From assembly GCA_000310025.1 (NCBI GenBank), contig FN647962.1, positions 221,902 to 285,901 of the forward strand: a DNA stretch of 64,000 nucleotides, read 5' to 3'. Origin of the DNA: Ectocarpus siliculosus (lineage: Eukaryota > Sar > Phaeophyceae > Ectocarpales > Ectocarpaceae). Positions 1 through 10,951 of the stretch are shown here, in pieces. How positions within the stretch are numbered: position 1 is the first letter of the stretch; every line of letters begins with the position of its first letter. The translations under genes and the position numbers were made by a program. The notes below the pieces were generated by a model. The model made no database searches and was not told the DNA's origin. It saw nothing but the letters and a program-made list of their open reading frames with translations.

Positions 1-7
1 TGACTTT

Positions 8-386
8 TTCGACCTTTTGGGCAGTCTGCCTCCCGAACTAATGCGAATCAGCTGTTCGACCTTTGAGAATAGTCACAGCTTTGCCTAAGATGTCTACAGA
101 TCGCCTATATGTTTCGCCAGGGCCCACGTTTGATTTTTGCAAGATGCGCAATTTTCACGCCAGATTTTTCCAACACCAGCTTTTGGACAGATCTTGGCCC
201 AAGATTTGCTCCGAGGTGGTCTTCCGGCCGAATCTTGCACATCTTGCTCTGCTGGAAAAAAATCAAACGTGGACCCTGGCGAAACAAATAGGCGGCCTGT
301 ATACATCTCAGGCAAAGCTGTGACTATTCTCAAAAGTCGAACAGCTGATTCGCATTCGTTCGGGAGGCAGACTGCCCAAAAGGTCG
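8..386. mobile_element. Palindromic fold-back element (MITE-like)
   Basis: Two arms of about 130 bp (8-138 and 257-386) are near-perfect reverse complements. For example, GCAGTCTGCCTCCCGAAC near 20 answers GTTCGGGAGGCAGACTGC near 358, and GCCAGGGCCCACGTTTGATT near 117 answers the start of the right arm. The short centre is partly palindromic and holds the motif CAGATCTTGG-CCAAGATTT, which recurs in the first intron of the gene at 21,143-26,134. No coding capacity is visible, so this is read as a non-autonomous inverted-repeat element. The left arm may extend beyond the window edge. Confidence 0.75.
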
Positions 387-447
387 CATTTGTCCAAAGA
401 AAGGAAGATAAAGATTTGGAAACCATAAACATGGGTATAAGCTAGAT

Positions 448-680
448 TTTCTTGCAAAATGAGTTTTTCTCTCGCTTCCGCTTCTGGCCCAGTGGATAGT
501 GCTAGTTCGTGTGTACACAGAGGGAAGAGAGTGCTGAACTCTTCTCGCATTAAAAATCGAAGGCAAAGTACCGCAGGAGGGGAGGGTAGAGAGGGGCTCT
601 TCTGTGTGACCACGGGTTGGAGTAAACGGCACTAGTGCTGTGAGCGCTGATTTGAATTGAAGTGAAGACAAAAAAAAAAA
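448..680 (+). mobile_element. tRNA-derived SINE, copy 1 (5'-truncated)
   Basis: This is almost identical over about 230 bp to the body and A-rich tail of the SINE at 9,745-10,054, including the segment TCTTCTCGCATTAAAAATCG and the terminal GAAGTGAAGAC plus poly-A. The tRNA-like head present in the other copies is missing; the sequence just upstream belongs to the fold-back element's flank. A 5' truncation of this kind is typical of target-primed retrotransposition. Confidence 0.8.
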
Positions 681-689
681 AAAAAATCG

Positions 690-1132
690 GTGGCGCTGTG
701 AGCATCCATCCATCGGTTGCGAGTGTGAGTCGTCGATCGGGTTCCGGCACATTTCGATGCACGGCATCGCAAGCAGAAGGGTTGGTGTCGACTCGAAAAA
801 AAGAATATGTCTCAAATATCAACAGGAGCAGCACCACCATTGGCAGGATTACTTGAATCGACTGAGGCGCTGGTGTGGTCCGACTCACACAGTGGGGCCG
901 TCAGCTCCTGCGAGTGCAATCACACCTAAAAAGTATTCTTCTATCCATGACCAAGATATAGAGAGAGTACACATGAGTCCAAGACAATACATCCCGTGTA
1001 TCATCCAAATCAACCATGATTGATACCCATACCACGAAGCCCCGAGTCTCCGTAGACCTGCTAACACGTGACTACCATTGACCAAAGGTCCACAGATCGG
1101 AGAGTCATAGTCTCTCAGCTGATCCCCCTAGT
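690..1132. other. Intergenic stretch, nothing recognised
   Basis: There is no open frame with coding character and no clear repeat between the SINE tail and the left LTR. Confidence 0.5.
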
Positions 1133-1733
1133 TGTTTTGGCGGCTGCGCGCAGAATCTGCACAAAGTATGATGGGCCGTGACTGTCCGGTAGTTGCGGCG
1201 CTAGGGGTATGAGGGCAATAAACAGGAATCGAAGTATCGGACACTTCCCTGTTTGCACCCTAGAGGTGTCGAAGACGCGGCGGTCATGCCGTATCTATGA
1301 AGAAGGGACAACTTCAACATGTCTCTCCACGGCACGCTTTCACGAACGTTGTCAAACACCCAGTGCTTCCCCCATGTGGACAAAGTTAATAAAGCCCGTT
1401 GAAGTGAACGTTATCACTCGTTATTATGTCCATCACTTCTATATTTGTCTCGTCTATGACTGTTGGGTGAGAACTCGTTGACGCCGTTCGCGTGTCAGTC
1501 GCTTCTCTGGAAGAGAAGCTTTGACCATACGTCGATCTGAGGGTCTCCAGCAAGTTAGTTGTATCATCACCGGACAAGAAGAGAAGGAAATCATCTGGAT
1601 TGAGGAAGAGATGAAGATATGATTCCGCGCTGATATCCAGCCCCGAGGAAACGATCTACGCACGAACTGTACTCAGCTACAAAGGTGAGCGAAGTAGAGC
1701 GTCTTGTATGAGGGTCTTTTAGCTGTTTTAACA
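1133..1733 (+). repeat. Left long terminal repeat
   Basis: Highly similar over its full length to 10,348-10,951, for example TTTTGGCGGCTGCGCGCAGA at the start and TTTTAGCTGTTT followed by AACA at the end. It opens TG and closes CA, the usual LTR termini. An AATAAA hexamer near 1,388 could serve as the element's poly-A signal. Small insertions and substitutions separate the two LTRs, so the insertion is not recent. Confidence 0.75.
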
Positions 1734-3400
1734 CGTTGAGGCGGGGGAGATGGAAACGTAGCACACTTATCCGGCGTTGGTAAAAATCAGCCATCGTGCT
1801 CGGTGATCTCGTTGTCTTTCTAGAATAAACTTAAAGCAAATTCGGAACTCTCAGACGTACGTGCCGATCAACTAACTGTGTCTGGCGTGGACATTATCAT
1901 CTACAGGAGGGACAAATGGTGTTTCGATACGGAGGGTCTGGAAAAACGGAGAATGAATCAGGATTGTATCGGTTGAATTCACAATTAATCAATAATCATC
2001 TGCTGTAGGGGGTGAGCAAGATGCAAGCAAAGCTGAATTCACTCTGACGCAAGTTGATTGAGTGACCTATATACCGGTAACGTGAACGCTTTATCTTGTT
2101 CGAGGGGGAGAACGGTAAATATATCAACCTTATAGGTGGTGTCTCGAAAAAATGACAATTTCGGTGGGTCTCTCTACAAAACCTCTTCTACGAAAGTTTG
2201 ATGGGGACCGGACCAGCTCTCGTGGTGGAAAGTTCCTGCCACAGCTCTCAATTAGATTGGATCCATTTTTGTATAGCTGAGATACAAATATAGTATGACC
2301 ACTACAGGAGTGATCTGGACCGTTTACGTAGCCATTTGGTGTAGCAGCTACAAGACGTGTTGGGTTGGTTGTCTCTGACAACAATTCTGTGAGATACAGA
2401 TTTTGTTTTCTTTGTTTTCACCGGTTGAATGCACACATTAGTCTTCTTACACTTTAAGTTTTCTCGGAGAACGCTTCGTTTCGCCTCTTTCGGCTTCTGT
2501 GAGCGCTCTATTCCGGTCTTCTCGGGCTCTCAGCATTTCCTCTGGAAATTTGGCACTTTGGTGGACTTTCCATTTTTGTCTTCCGCTTTTATCTCTCTCG
2601 CCTGCATGCTGTCACCCCGCTCTGTACCATCATACCACGCATTCCACTTGAAGTACGGCCCTCTCGCTCTGTGTGTGCCTCCTTCTCCTCCGTTCCTCCG
2701 TCTCTCTATGTTTCTAACGGTCTGTCTATCCACATTCTCTTTTCATTTGCTTTCTCTCTTGACCGCTCTCGCGTCGGAATGGTCTGTTTTTTGTTCCGAT
2801 TCCGTGTGCTACTGCTGTGCATATTTTATTTTTCTTCTAACACCTTCACACGGTGTGCACCCATCTCCTATCACCTTGGTACCGTATTATCTCTCTCTCT
2901 CCTCTCGGTGTGTGTGTGTCTGTGCGTCGGAATGGTCTGTTGTTTGTTCCGATTCCGGCAAAGGTGTTGAGTGCTCCGGTTCCGATAATCCCTTCTTAAG
3001 GTCCGGAAAATACGAAAATACACTCCTTTCTACCTCCACTCTCGATAGCTACTCCGGCCCACTCCTCCACTCCTCTGTAGCTACTCCGGCTCTCCTTCTC
3101 TCCTTCTCTCCTTCTGTAGTCTTCGACTCCATGTCTCGCCGCCATCTCTTCGACGACTCCCCCGCCCGAGCATCCCCTGCCGCGAAGCGGAAGAACCAGA
3201 CTTACCCAACCAACACGAAGATGGGGGTTGGATAGAAGCTAAAGGGCCTCGCTAGCCTTAATACCAACGTTTGGGTCAATGCGATAGAATTGTGGAGTGT
3301 TTTACGTACGTTGTGCGTATTTTACTGTTTCCTTTGGGGGTACGTCCCATGGTTTACGTGTCATGGTCCTTCACCAGGTCGGTTCAGTTCAGTTTTCATT
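1734..3400. other. 5' internal region of the LTR element, no recognisable gag
   Basis: The stretch after the left LTR has no recognisable gag motif or CCHC knuckle. From about 2,430 to 3,140 it is strongly CT-rich on the plus strand, which creates a 268-codon open frame (2,429-3,235) of Ser/Leu/Phe-rich low-complexity sequence. The last 35 codons of that frame (from an ATG near 3,131) are more balanced and basic, but they match nothing I know. Confidence 0.4.
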
Positions 3401-3404
3401 TGTT

Positions 3405-3540
3405 CAGAAGTCAAGTAGTGCGTCCAATTCTTCGTACTATCTTTATTCTTTTTTTGCAGTTCAAGTAGTGCGTTAAATTGGTAGTGCTATTATTTTTTGC
3501 AGTACAAGTAGTGCGTTAAATTGGTAGTGCTGTCTTTCTT
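3405..3540 (+). repeat. Short tandem repeat, about 42-bp period
   Basis: The unit CAAGTAGTGCGTTAAATTGG plus TAGTGCT and a T-rich TTTTTTGCAG segment occurs twice in full, with a diverged third copy just upstream. It lies inside the LTR element ahead of the pol remnant. Confidence 0.7.
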
Positions 3541-3857
3541 CATTCGAGTTCAGCCGACAATTTTGTCTATTTTTTGCAGTTCTGAGTTCTGGATGTGTAT
3601 CAGATAATGCAGGGGTACTGGGCACGGCGATGGGAAACAAATAGTGGACCTTTACATCTCCTTAAATCACACACGAACCTCCATCATGGGAACTCCACCT
3701 TTACGGAAACTTTAACTGCCATCGGTGCTTACCTTCATTTTAACAACATATCCTACACCCACTTTCAGAGAAAACATTGCCGCCTTGGAATCGCTTCAAA
3801 TAAAGCGGGGGGGCGCAGCGCCCAAAACCTTGTACGCCTTACATCTTACACATTACA

Positions 3858-4203
3858 CATTACACATCAGTGGCTTGAGCGAGGGTTCGAGCAGCCAACT
3901 TGCGGCTTTTTCCCTCCAAGATCGAAGCTATTCGGGTTTTGAAACCATCAGTTACTGTCGAGGAGGTACGAGCTATGATCAGGATGGCAGGATTTCTTCA
4001 GAGATTTGTTCCAAGGTTCAGCAAAATTGTCGCACCACTCACTGACATTTTGTTTGGTGACCCTCGGTCTTTAGAAAACGTAAATTGGCAATCCCTTTGA
4101 GCCCGGCCCAAAATGAAGCCGTCACACAGCTCATTCGTTGTCTGTCTTCACTCACTGATCCTAATTCTTCTGAATTGGCATAGGAGATTTATGCTACACA
4201 CTG
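3858..4203 (+). pseudogene. Ty3/gypsy pol remnant A (RT end to RNase H start)
   Basis: A frame reads like the segment joining reverse transcriptase to RNase H: a block with VEEVRAMIRMAGFLQRFVP and then FSKIVAPLTDILF, both hallmarks of gypsy polymerases. A frameshift near 4,075 is followed by SPAQNEAVTQLI, an in-frame stop, and FMLHTD, the first RNase H aspartate block. The palm motifs of RT upstream are deleted. The sequence breaks off at about 4,203, where the LINE begins, and resumes at about 8,148. Confidence 0.8.
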
Positions 4204-4739
4204 ATTACTCCCTCTTTCCCCCCCTCTGGCCTGCCCTCACCGAGGGTGGGCCCAGGCCCGCCAGTGGGCTTAGACAACGGAAGACCACCACGGAGACACG
4301 CAAGCCTCGAAGGGAAGGTAGTCCCGAGTTCGGTGAATAGGAGTTACCGCGGTGGCGAGATCGGGGTATTTCCCGTTGGACCCCACTTTGGTAGCAGTCA
4401 TGGGATTGAACCCTATTGCCCCGGTTTGGACACCGGAATGAGCAGAAGCGGAGAACACAAGGGGGGTGGCTCGGATGGGACGAGACGGGCTGCACACTGC
4501 GCGGGTATGCATGGGAGAAGCGAGGAAGGAGTGTAGAGTGGGGCAGAGTAGGAAGGTTGCACCTGCCCTCCAAAAAGACTCGCACCGAGCTAACACATAC
4601 CTCAGCCAGAAAATTCGAACGGCGATTTGGCAAAAACAAAGAAAAAGGAGTCGGAAACGGAGGAGACGGGGCCGGGCAGGGCATAGGCTGGCTAGGAGAG
4701 CAGCACGTGAGACCCGGACGAGACAGCGGAGTGAAGTTG

Positions 4740-5456
4740 CCTACCTTCAATGTTCGGACTCTGGCTGTAAAGGGAGCCAACGGATACGGCCGAGACTATA
4801 GTGTGCTCTATGAAGCGGCGCAACTAGGCATCACAGTGGTGGGGATGCAGGAGACGAGGAGGCGTGGGCAAACGGAGTTTACAGCAGCAGGATTCAGAAT
4901 TTTCTGTTATGGAAGCGAGAAAGGTGCAACACACGGGGTGGGCCTCGCAGTGGAAAAATCGATATCCCGTAACTCCACTTACACGGTCGAATACGGTACC
5001 AGCGATCGCCTCATGGCCATGCGGTTTGAAGGACAGAGCGAGAAGAACGCAGCGGTGAATTTCGTAACTGCCTACGCACCGACAGAGGTCGCAGATCGTG
5101 CAGAAAAGCGTAGGTTCAGGGATGAACTCGATAACCTCATGCAGCGGATCCCGGCGAAGGAGTCTGTGTATGTGACGATGGATGCTAATGCACGAACGGG
5201 GAAGAGAACGGAGGGAGAGAACCTGGAGGAGGAGAGGGTCCTCGATCCTTATGGACAGGATGAACTGAACTATGACGGCGAATGACTGCTGAACTTCGCG
5301 ATAGAGGACAAAGTGATCATCACCAACACCTTCTTCAGTACGCGCAAAGGCGAAATGTCACACACCTTCAACGGCGCCATGGGCACAAGGGTGGGCGACT
5401 TCAAGCGTACAGACTACATCCAACGTGGCAGGCACACCGACGTCGCGTACGCAACG
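4740..5456 (+). pseudogene. LINE endonuclease domain, disrupted
   Basis: The frame shows the ordered blocks of exonuclease-endonuclease-phosphatase (APE-like) endonucleases of non-LTR elements: FNVRTL at the start, MQETRR (catalytic Glu), GVGLAV, VTAYAP and a DANARTG block with the catalytic Asp/Asn. A stop codon (near 5,282) then separates these from a continuing same-family segment with NTFFSTRKG and the terminal SHTF and DYI blocks. The enzyme would nick target DNA to prime reverse transcription. The stops make it non-functional. Confidence 0.8.
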
Positions 5457-5489
5457 TAGTCGTACACCCCCAACCCACATTCCCCACCA

Positions 5490-7140
5490 AACCGGACTCA
5501 CGTGGAAAAGTATGTGGCTAGAATGGAATCCATCCTCGAAGATCGCGACATGCGGGGACTGTACAAACACCTGAAGAGCTCGGTAGGCCTAGACGGGAGG
5601 CAGACAGGGGGACAGCAGCCCGTAAAAGACGAGAATGGTGTCATGCTGAGGAGGAAGGGTGGGCTTCTCCAACGGTGGGCGAGGGTTTTTGGCCTTCTAC
5701 TCAACGATAAATCTCCCACGTTGAACCCACCCATCATCGAGGAGGTAAAGCAACGACCGAAGGTACCAACCAATGACCCGCAACACCTGGGGTCGGCGTC
5801 TACCCCGGAAGAGACCCGGAGGGCAGTACGGGGGACGAAAAACTGGAAAGCGGCTGGTCATGATTCCCTGCCGGTAGAACTACTCAACACAGGCGATGTA
5901 GATGACCCCATTGTGATCGAAGACTTCCACGCCATCCTCGCCAAAGTGTGGAACAGGAGGGAGGTCCCGTAGGAATGGATAGATGCCACCATCAAGGTAC
6001 TCTACAAGAAGGCGGACCGATCCAACTGTCGCATGCGGGCAAGGTGCTCCTAAAAATCGTCGCTAACCATCAAATCGACGACTGCAAGAAACACGACATC
6101 TTGCCGGAAGAGAAGTGCGTCTTTCGACCTGGCAGGTCAACCGTCGACATGCTGTTCGTCGTTCGACGACTGCAGGAGCTGGCAAGGAGACGGAGTATCC
6201 CGTTGTGCATGTGCTTCGTCGACCTCTGAAGGCCTATGACTCAGTCGACCGGGCACTACTATGGCAGAGGCTGGCCCGAGTGGGGATCCAGGAGGAAGTG
6301 ATCGCGGTCACCCGCCAGTTCCACGACGGCATGCAAGCGAGGGTACGCATGGACGATGGAAAGCTCTCTGAGTGGTTCGAGGTCACCCAGGGACTGCGGC
6401 AAGGATATGTAACATCTTCTTCGCGGCACTGCTCGAAATAGTTCTGGTGCGATTCAGCGAAGACGAAGTCATCATTAGGACCTGGTATACCTCGAGGGGG
6501 AGGCTGGGACGAGGGCAATGACACCGCTGGAACGAGTCCGGAAGGCGGTGTGGGGTATGCTGTACGCCGACGACGCTGGGTTCGTATCGAGATCGGCCGA
6601 AGGCCTGGCGAGGATGATGACCACTATCGTGGAAGTGTTTGGAGCATTCGGATTGCCAGTGTCGAAGAAAAAGACAGAGACTCTCCTGATGACGGTGCCC
6701 GAGAAGAAACCGAAGAAGGGAGCGCCGCCACCGCCACCCCCACCACCTACGGCACCGCTGGTGATCGAAGCAGAGGAGCAGAAGTACGCCCAGATCGCGA
6801 CGTTCCCATATCTGGGCAGCTGGGTCAGAGAAGATGCTGATCTCACGCAGGAGATTGACCAACGGAGAAGAGCAGCGTGGGTTTGTCTCCGGAAGTACGC
6901 CCGGGAGCTCTTCGACTGACTGACAGCACCGTGGGGACTAATGATCCGGCTCCTAATAGCGGAAGCGATGGAGGCCCTGCTTTATGGATACATAAGGTGG
7001 GCTCCACACCGCAAGCACTACGATATCCTGACGACTACCCACTACCGTCTTCTACTACGGGTTATCGGCTACCGCCGCACGCACGGCCAACACCGGCAGC
7101 TCTCGTACGCCCGAGTCCGGAAAAAGGTCGGATGCTAAAG
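5490..7140 (+). pseudogene. LINE reverse transcriptase, disrupted
   Basis: Pieces of a non-LTR RT appear in order: WKAAGHDSLPVELLN (finger block), FRPGRSTVDMLF, CFVDL followed by a stop and KAYDSVDR (palm motif A), VTQGLRQG (motif B, followed by a short deletion), and the catalytic MLYADDAGF (motif C). FGLPVSKKKTETLLM and the thumb-like FPYLGSWV follow. A run of eight prolines lies between YADD and the thumb. Stops near 5,970, 6,228, 6,439 and 6,918 and several frame changes show it is inactive. Confidence 0.85.
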
Positions 7141-8147
7141 CGTGGAGGCTACTGTTCGACAACGGCGACTCTCGAAGTGACTGATGTTCGGAGATATCGT
7201 AAGGGAGAAGGACCCACACAGCGGGCGTCCGGAAAAGAACTGGGTGTTTACTTGAAGAACGACTTCGTAGAGTTCAGTGCCAATGCCGAATCCGCGGCTG
7301 GCGACCTGCGGGCGTTCGGGATACCGTGCGGCTGCTGGCCTGTCGCAGCGAAGCTGGAGAAAGGGGTGTCGTGGTACAAAGGGGCGATGGAGGGAGCGGA
7401 GAATTTCATGGTCAAATGGCACAAGGAGCAAGAGAAGCTGAGCATACTGCGCGCGGAGGAGCGGAACAAGACAGACACCGGACAGAGGGCCAAAAGGACA
7501 GCAAAGTAGGGGGGGAAGGGAACATGGGGGGGGGAAACGTCGAAAGCGACTGCAGCCAAAGAGAGCAGGACGGAGATGGCTGAACGGATATGTCCCGGGA
7601 TGATAATCATCATGGAGACGATAGCAGCAATACCAGCTGGATGTATCCCCATATTTTTTCCTTCGTGTCGCTTACCCCCTCCCAGTGCCCCCGAAGTGAT
7701 GATGTGCCGTCGGAAATCGGTATGTATCTGTTTGGGTGTCGCGTTATGCATAGTATTTGCCTATTTCGTTGATGTTCCGGTAGACTGGAGCGTTGGGGAC
7801 CTGTCTATCGGCCGTTTTTGTTTCGTTGTCCTTGTCTCTCTCTGTTTTTTGTTCTTTATTCTCTTTATTTTCTTTCTTTGCCTGTCGTTCTTTCTTCCCT
7901 TTGACTGGGGTCGTTGATCGTCTTTATTCCGATTAAAGTTTTCCTTGCTGTTGATCTTTTTTGGTTGGATAACAATTGCGCCTTGGAGGAATTTTCTCGT
8001 GTCCTCTTTTATTTCGTTCATTTTTTTAATGGTGTACTCCCCCCCCCTATGGGGGGCAGTTGGCTTGTGACCACGGAAGGCGTCTGCGTCAGTTGGACCA
8101 GTACGGACATTAGAAGGTACTGAGTGGGGAAACCGGAACGGTTTTTA
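7141..8147. other. LINE 3' region, no recognisable domain
   Basis: A basic open frame continues to about 7,509 (Lys/Glu-rich, no known motif). It is followed by T-rich noncoding sequence with a C-rich run near 8,040. This is read as the C-terminal tail and 3' untranslated part of the LINE. Confidence 0.45.
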
Positions 8148-8405
8148 TTGTGATACTTCCGAAATAGGTGAAGCGCTAACTCAAACTCAGTATAGTATAG
8201 AACACGTTATCGCTTTCGCTAGTAATCGATGGTCGCGTACTGATACACGGCGATCTCCAACAGAAAGAGGAGCAGCAGCTCGCTGTGTTATGGGCAGTTG
8301 AATATTTTCGACACTACTTGTGGGGTCGAAGATTTACCTTGCTAACGGATTGTTCGGCACCTACATGGTTGTTCATGAGCCAACACTCGCTTTTTCGCCG
8401 CATCT
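8148..8405 (+). pseudogene. Ty3/gypsy pol remnant B (RNase H core)
   Basis: This continues the RNase H interrupted at 4,203. It reads DTSEIGEALTQTQ, VIAFAS and RRSPTER, then after a frameshift near 8,268 LAVLWAVEYFRHYLWGRRF and LLTDCSAPTWLF, all standard gypsy RNase H blocks. No integrase HHCC or DDE motif could be found downstream. Confidence 0.85.
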
Positions 8406-9744
8406 CGTGGTAAGTGGTACTAGCAGATCAGCAGACCAGCAAGTCTACTTCCGGGATGACTGTTTGTATGAATGATTCGCGATACGCACGAATGCATATA
8501 CCTTCAGGGTCCTCAGCCGAAACTTTTCGTGGGTCTCACAGCAACCGCGTAATCGTAGACTGACTGTCTCTTGATAATTGTTGATAATCACCTGTCACGA
8601 CTCTGTCCATGATGATCATCACTGCCGTTGTTCGTGCGGACGTTTCACATTTTGTTGTCACGAAGAGTCACTCTTCCCGCCGCATTCCACAGACAGAACC
8701 AACGGTCTCCGGAGATGCCTCTCGCAAAGTCCACATATCTTTGGAATCTTCATTTTTTACCAATCGCGTTATCGAGACAGGCTGTCTCTTGGCAATTGCT
8801 GTTGTCAATAGTGGCCGTTATTTCCCAGCAATCGCGATCGAGACTTGCTGTTGTGCCTGTCCTCATCATGTCCATGTGTCAACTACGACTGGTGGATCAT
8901 TCACGTTCTTGTCACCGTCGAACACCCATATTTTTTTTATGTTCCTGGGTGTTGTCCATCACGTCGTTAATCTAGAGAAACATCACTCATTTGTGGAAGT
9001 TCGAAACGCCTAGGAGAAACGTCAAGCCCAGAAAAACCAGTAAAGAGAGATTGCCAATGCGGCCGTTAATCGAGCCTCTGCTGGTAGTCAGTTGAAAGTG
9101 GGGGCGTAGTTATGATCTTCGAATGTGACAGTTCTTTGAGCTCTCAAGGCATTCATCCAAAACTGATTCATCCTAAGCTACTCCTTGGATTGCAACACAG
9201 AAAAATAGACTTGGTCAAAGCATAACAGCTCAGATGAACAGTCGTCGAGTTCGTAGGAGAGTAGTTTCCGCGTATGACGAACTTCGCCATGAATTCGTGG
9301 ACGGGTTTGCGCACTGATGGGCTTGGGGCGCGGATTGGGGTTTAACTAAGGTGTCGGTGGCGGCTTGTCCGCTGTATTTTTCACTATTGGATCGTAGGGT
9401 AGAACGATCGAATATGGTATTGGGAATATTGTGGACGATATCAAGATGGTCATGAGTCGAATTGGATGGATGAAGAAGAAGCTAACAACAAGCTTTACTT
9501 CTCTTCAGCTCGATATATTTCACCTTGAACCCCTGAATATCCGAGCAAAAGAGATCGAGATGCAGTCTCCCGTCAACACGCATTGAAGGAACCAGTTATT
9601 CCGGTAGGTTCCAAGGTGAGACGATCGTTCACTGACGGAGTAGGGCGAGTTTGTGAGCTGAGGAATAGTTCACGACTTCAGGGAACCGTATTAGGAATAG
9701 GAAAGTAAGGTATCCCGATGGAGGTCGGAAGGAGCTCAAACGTC
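8406..9744. other. 3' internal region of the LTR element, degenerate
   Basis: Integrase would be expected here, but I recognise none of its motifs in any frame. Short open frames (for example 8,578-9,013) look random. Confidence 0.4.
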
Positions 9745-10054
9745 GCCCCGGTGGTCTAGTTGGTATCCGCGAAACCTTCTAGAGGTCAGGTCAGGGGTTC
9801 GAATCCCGGCGAAAGAGAGCTTTTCTTGCAAAGTGAGTTTTTCTCTCGCTTCCGCTCCTGGTCTAGTGGATAGCGCTAGTTCGTGTGTACACAGAGGGAA
9901 GAGAGTGCTGAACTCTTCTCGCATTAAAAATCGAAGGCAAAGTACCGCAGGAGGGGAGGGTAGAGAGGGGCTCTTCTGTGTGACCACGGGTTGGAGTAAA
10001 CGGCACTAGTGCTGTGAGCGCTGATTTGAAGTGAAGACAAAAAAAAAAAAAAAA
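9745..10054 (+). mobile_element. tRNA-derived SINE, copy 2 (full length)
   Basis: Begins with a tRNA-like head: GGTGGTCTAGTTGGTA matches the A box and GGTTCGAATCC the pol III B box. A body of about 210 bp and a poly-A tail follow. The flanks carry a short repeat, ACGTCGC, before the head and directly after the A tract, consistent with a target-site duplication of about 7 bp. Inserted in the 3' part of the LTR element. Confidence 0.9.
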
Positions 10055-10143
10055 CGTCGCGAGATAAATAGAGGACAGACAAAGGCCGCCCTCTACAGTT
10101 AGTGCGATTCGGTTAAGAGCAGCCTTGATAGGAGCCTAAGAGA

Positions 10144-10299
10144 ATGGAAGCAAGCCTCGAGTGGTTTCAAGGAACCGTTCAAGAGCAGCTGAACGGAGTC
10201 GAGGAGCTTTTAAGAGAAGATCAAAAGCAGCTGAATGGAATCGAGAGCAGCGTTGGATGGTCGAGAGTAGCTGGGAAGTGTTTGATTCTGGGCGTCTAG
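10144..10299 (+). CDS. Small ORF of 51 codons near the LTR element's 3' end
   Basis: Starts ATG-GAA-GCA and ends TAG. The product is acidic and amphipathic, with a repeated Gln-Leu-Asn-Gly segment (EQLNGVEELL then KQLNGIESS), suggesting a short coiled coil. It lies between the SINE and the polypurine tract. I do not recognise it; it may be a remnant of a gag-like or accessory frame, or chance. Confidence 0.25.
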   Translation: MEASLEWFQGTVQEQLNGVEELLREDQKQLNGIESSVGWSRVAGKCLILGV

Positions 10300-10330
10300 C
10301 CGCCATTCCGTTAGCATCTTCGCTTCGTGG

Positions 10331-10347
10331 GCGCAGAGCGGGGGGGA
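10331..10347 (+). other. Polypurine tract of the LTR element
   Basis: GCGCAGAGCGGGGGGGA abuts the right LTR, the position and composition expected of the plus-strand primer in LTR retrotransposons. Confidence 0.6.
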
Positions 10348-10951
10348 CGTTTTGGCGGCTGCGCGCAGAATCTGCACAAAGTATGATGGGCCGTGACTGC
10401 CCGGTAGTTGCGGCGCTAGGGGTATGGGGGCCATACACAAGAATCAAAGTATCGGACACTTCCCTGTTTGCACCCTAGAGGTGTCGAAGACGCGGCGGTC
10501 ATGCCGCATCTATGAAGAAGGGCCAACTTCAACATGTCTCTCCACGGCACGTTTTCACGAACGTTGTCAAACACCCGGTGTTTACTTTGCACCTCCCAAC
10601 TGGACAAAGTTAATGAAGCCCGTTGAAGTGAACGTTATCACTCGTTATTATGTCTATCACATGTATGTCTCGTCTGTGACTGTTGTGTGAGAACCCTTTG
10701 ACGCCGTTCGCGTGTCAGTCGCTTCTTTGACCATATACGTCGACCTGCGGTTCTCCAGCAAGTTGTATCAATCACCGGACAAGAAGAGAAGGAAACGATC
10801 TGGATTGAGGAACAGATGAAGATATGATTCCGCGCCGATACCCAGCCCCGAAGAAACGGTGTACGCACGAACTGTACTCACAAACTGTTCTCAGCTACAA
10901 AGGTGAGCGAAGTATGAACGTCTTGTGAGTGTCTTTTTAGCTGTTTGAACA
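10348..10951 (+). repeat. Right long terminal repeat
   Basis: Mate of 1,133-1,733. Differences include a C for T at the first base, the AATAAA hexamer changed to AATGAA near 10,609, and a short deletion near 10,725. Confidence 0.75.

Larger units (their letters stand above)
4204..8147 (+). mobile_element. Non-LTR retrotransposon (LINE, APE-type; RTE-like) nested in the gypsy element
   Basis: Inserted between FMLHTD and the continuation of gypsy RNase H. It carries an apurinic-type endonuclease followed by a reverse transcriptase in the usual non-LTR order, with no LTRs. Endonuclease plus RT without a recognisable CCHC ORF1 resembles the RTE group, but clade placement is inference. There are several stops and shifts, so it is dead. 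The 3' end is AT-rich without an obvious poly-A. Possible target duplication is only TGAT. Confidence 0.8.
1133..10951 (+). mobile_element. Decayed Ty3/gypsy-type LTR retrotransposon with nested insertions
   Basis: Two direct repeats of about 600 bp (1,133-1,733 and 10,348-10,951) bracket a 9.8 kb unit. Immediately 5' of the right repeat is a purine run, GCGCAGAGCGGGGGGGA, as expected for a polypurine tract. Internal fragments match the RT/RNase H connection and RNase H of Ty3/gypsy pol on the plus strand. The unit is interrupted by a LINE in the RNase H region and by a SINE near the 3' end. No intact gag, protease, integrase or complete RT was found, so the element is inactive. The 5-bp flanks are CTAGT on the left and CCAGC on the right, compatible with a target duplication altered by two C/T changes but not proof of one. 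Confidence 0.75.

Noticed and set aside
2429-3235. 268-codon open frame inside the LTR element
   Set aside because: A CT-rich tract giving Ser/Leu/Phe; no gag motif or homologous block, and the CT bias alone explains the lack of stops.
4205-4780. 191-codon minus-strand frame
   Set aside because: Antisense to the LINE 5' part; Pro/Ser/Arg composition mirrors the sense strand.
9745-9830. Functional tRNA gene
   Set aside because: A and B boxes are present, but the sequence continues into a SINE body with a poly-A tail and is repeated at 19,766 and 36,830.
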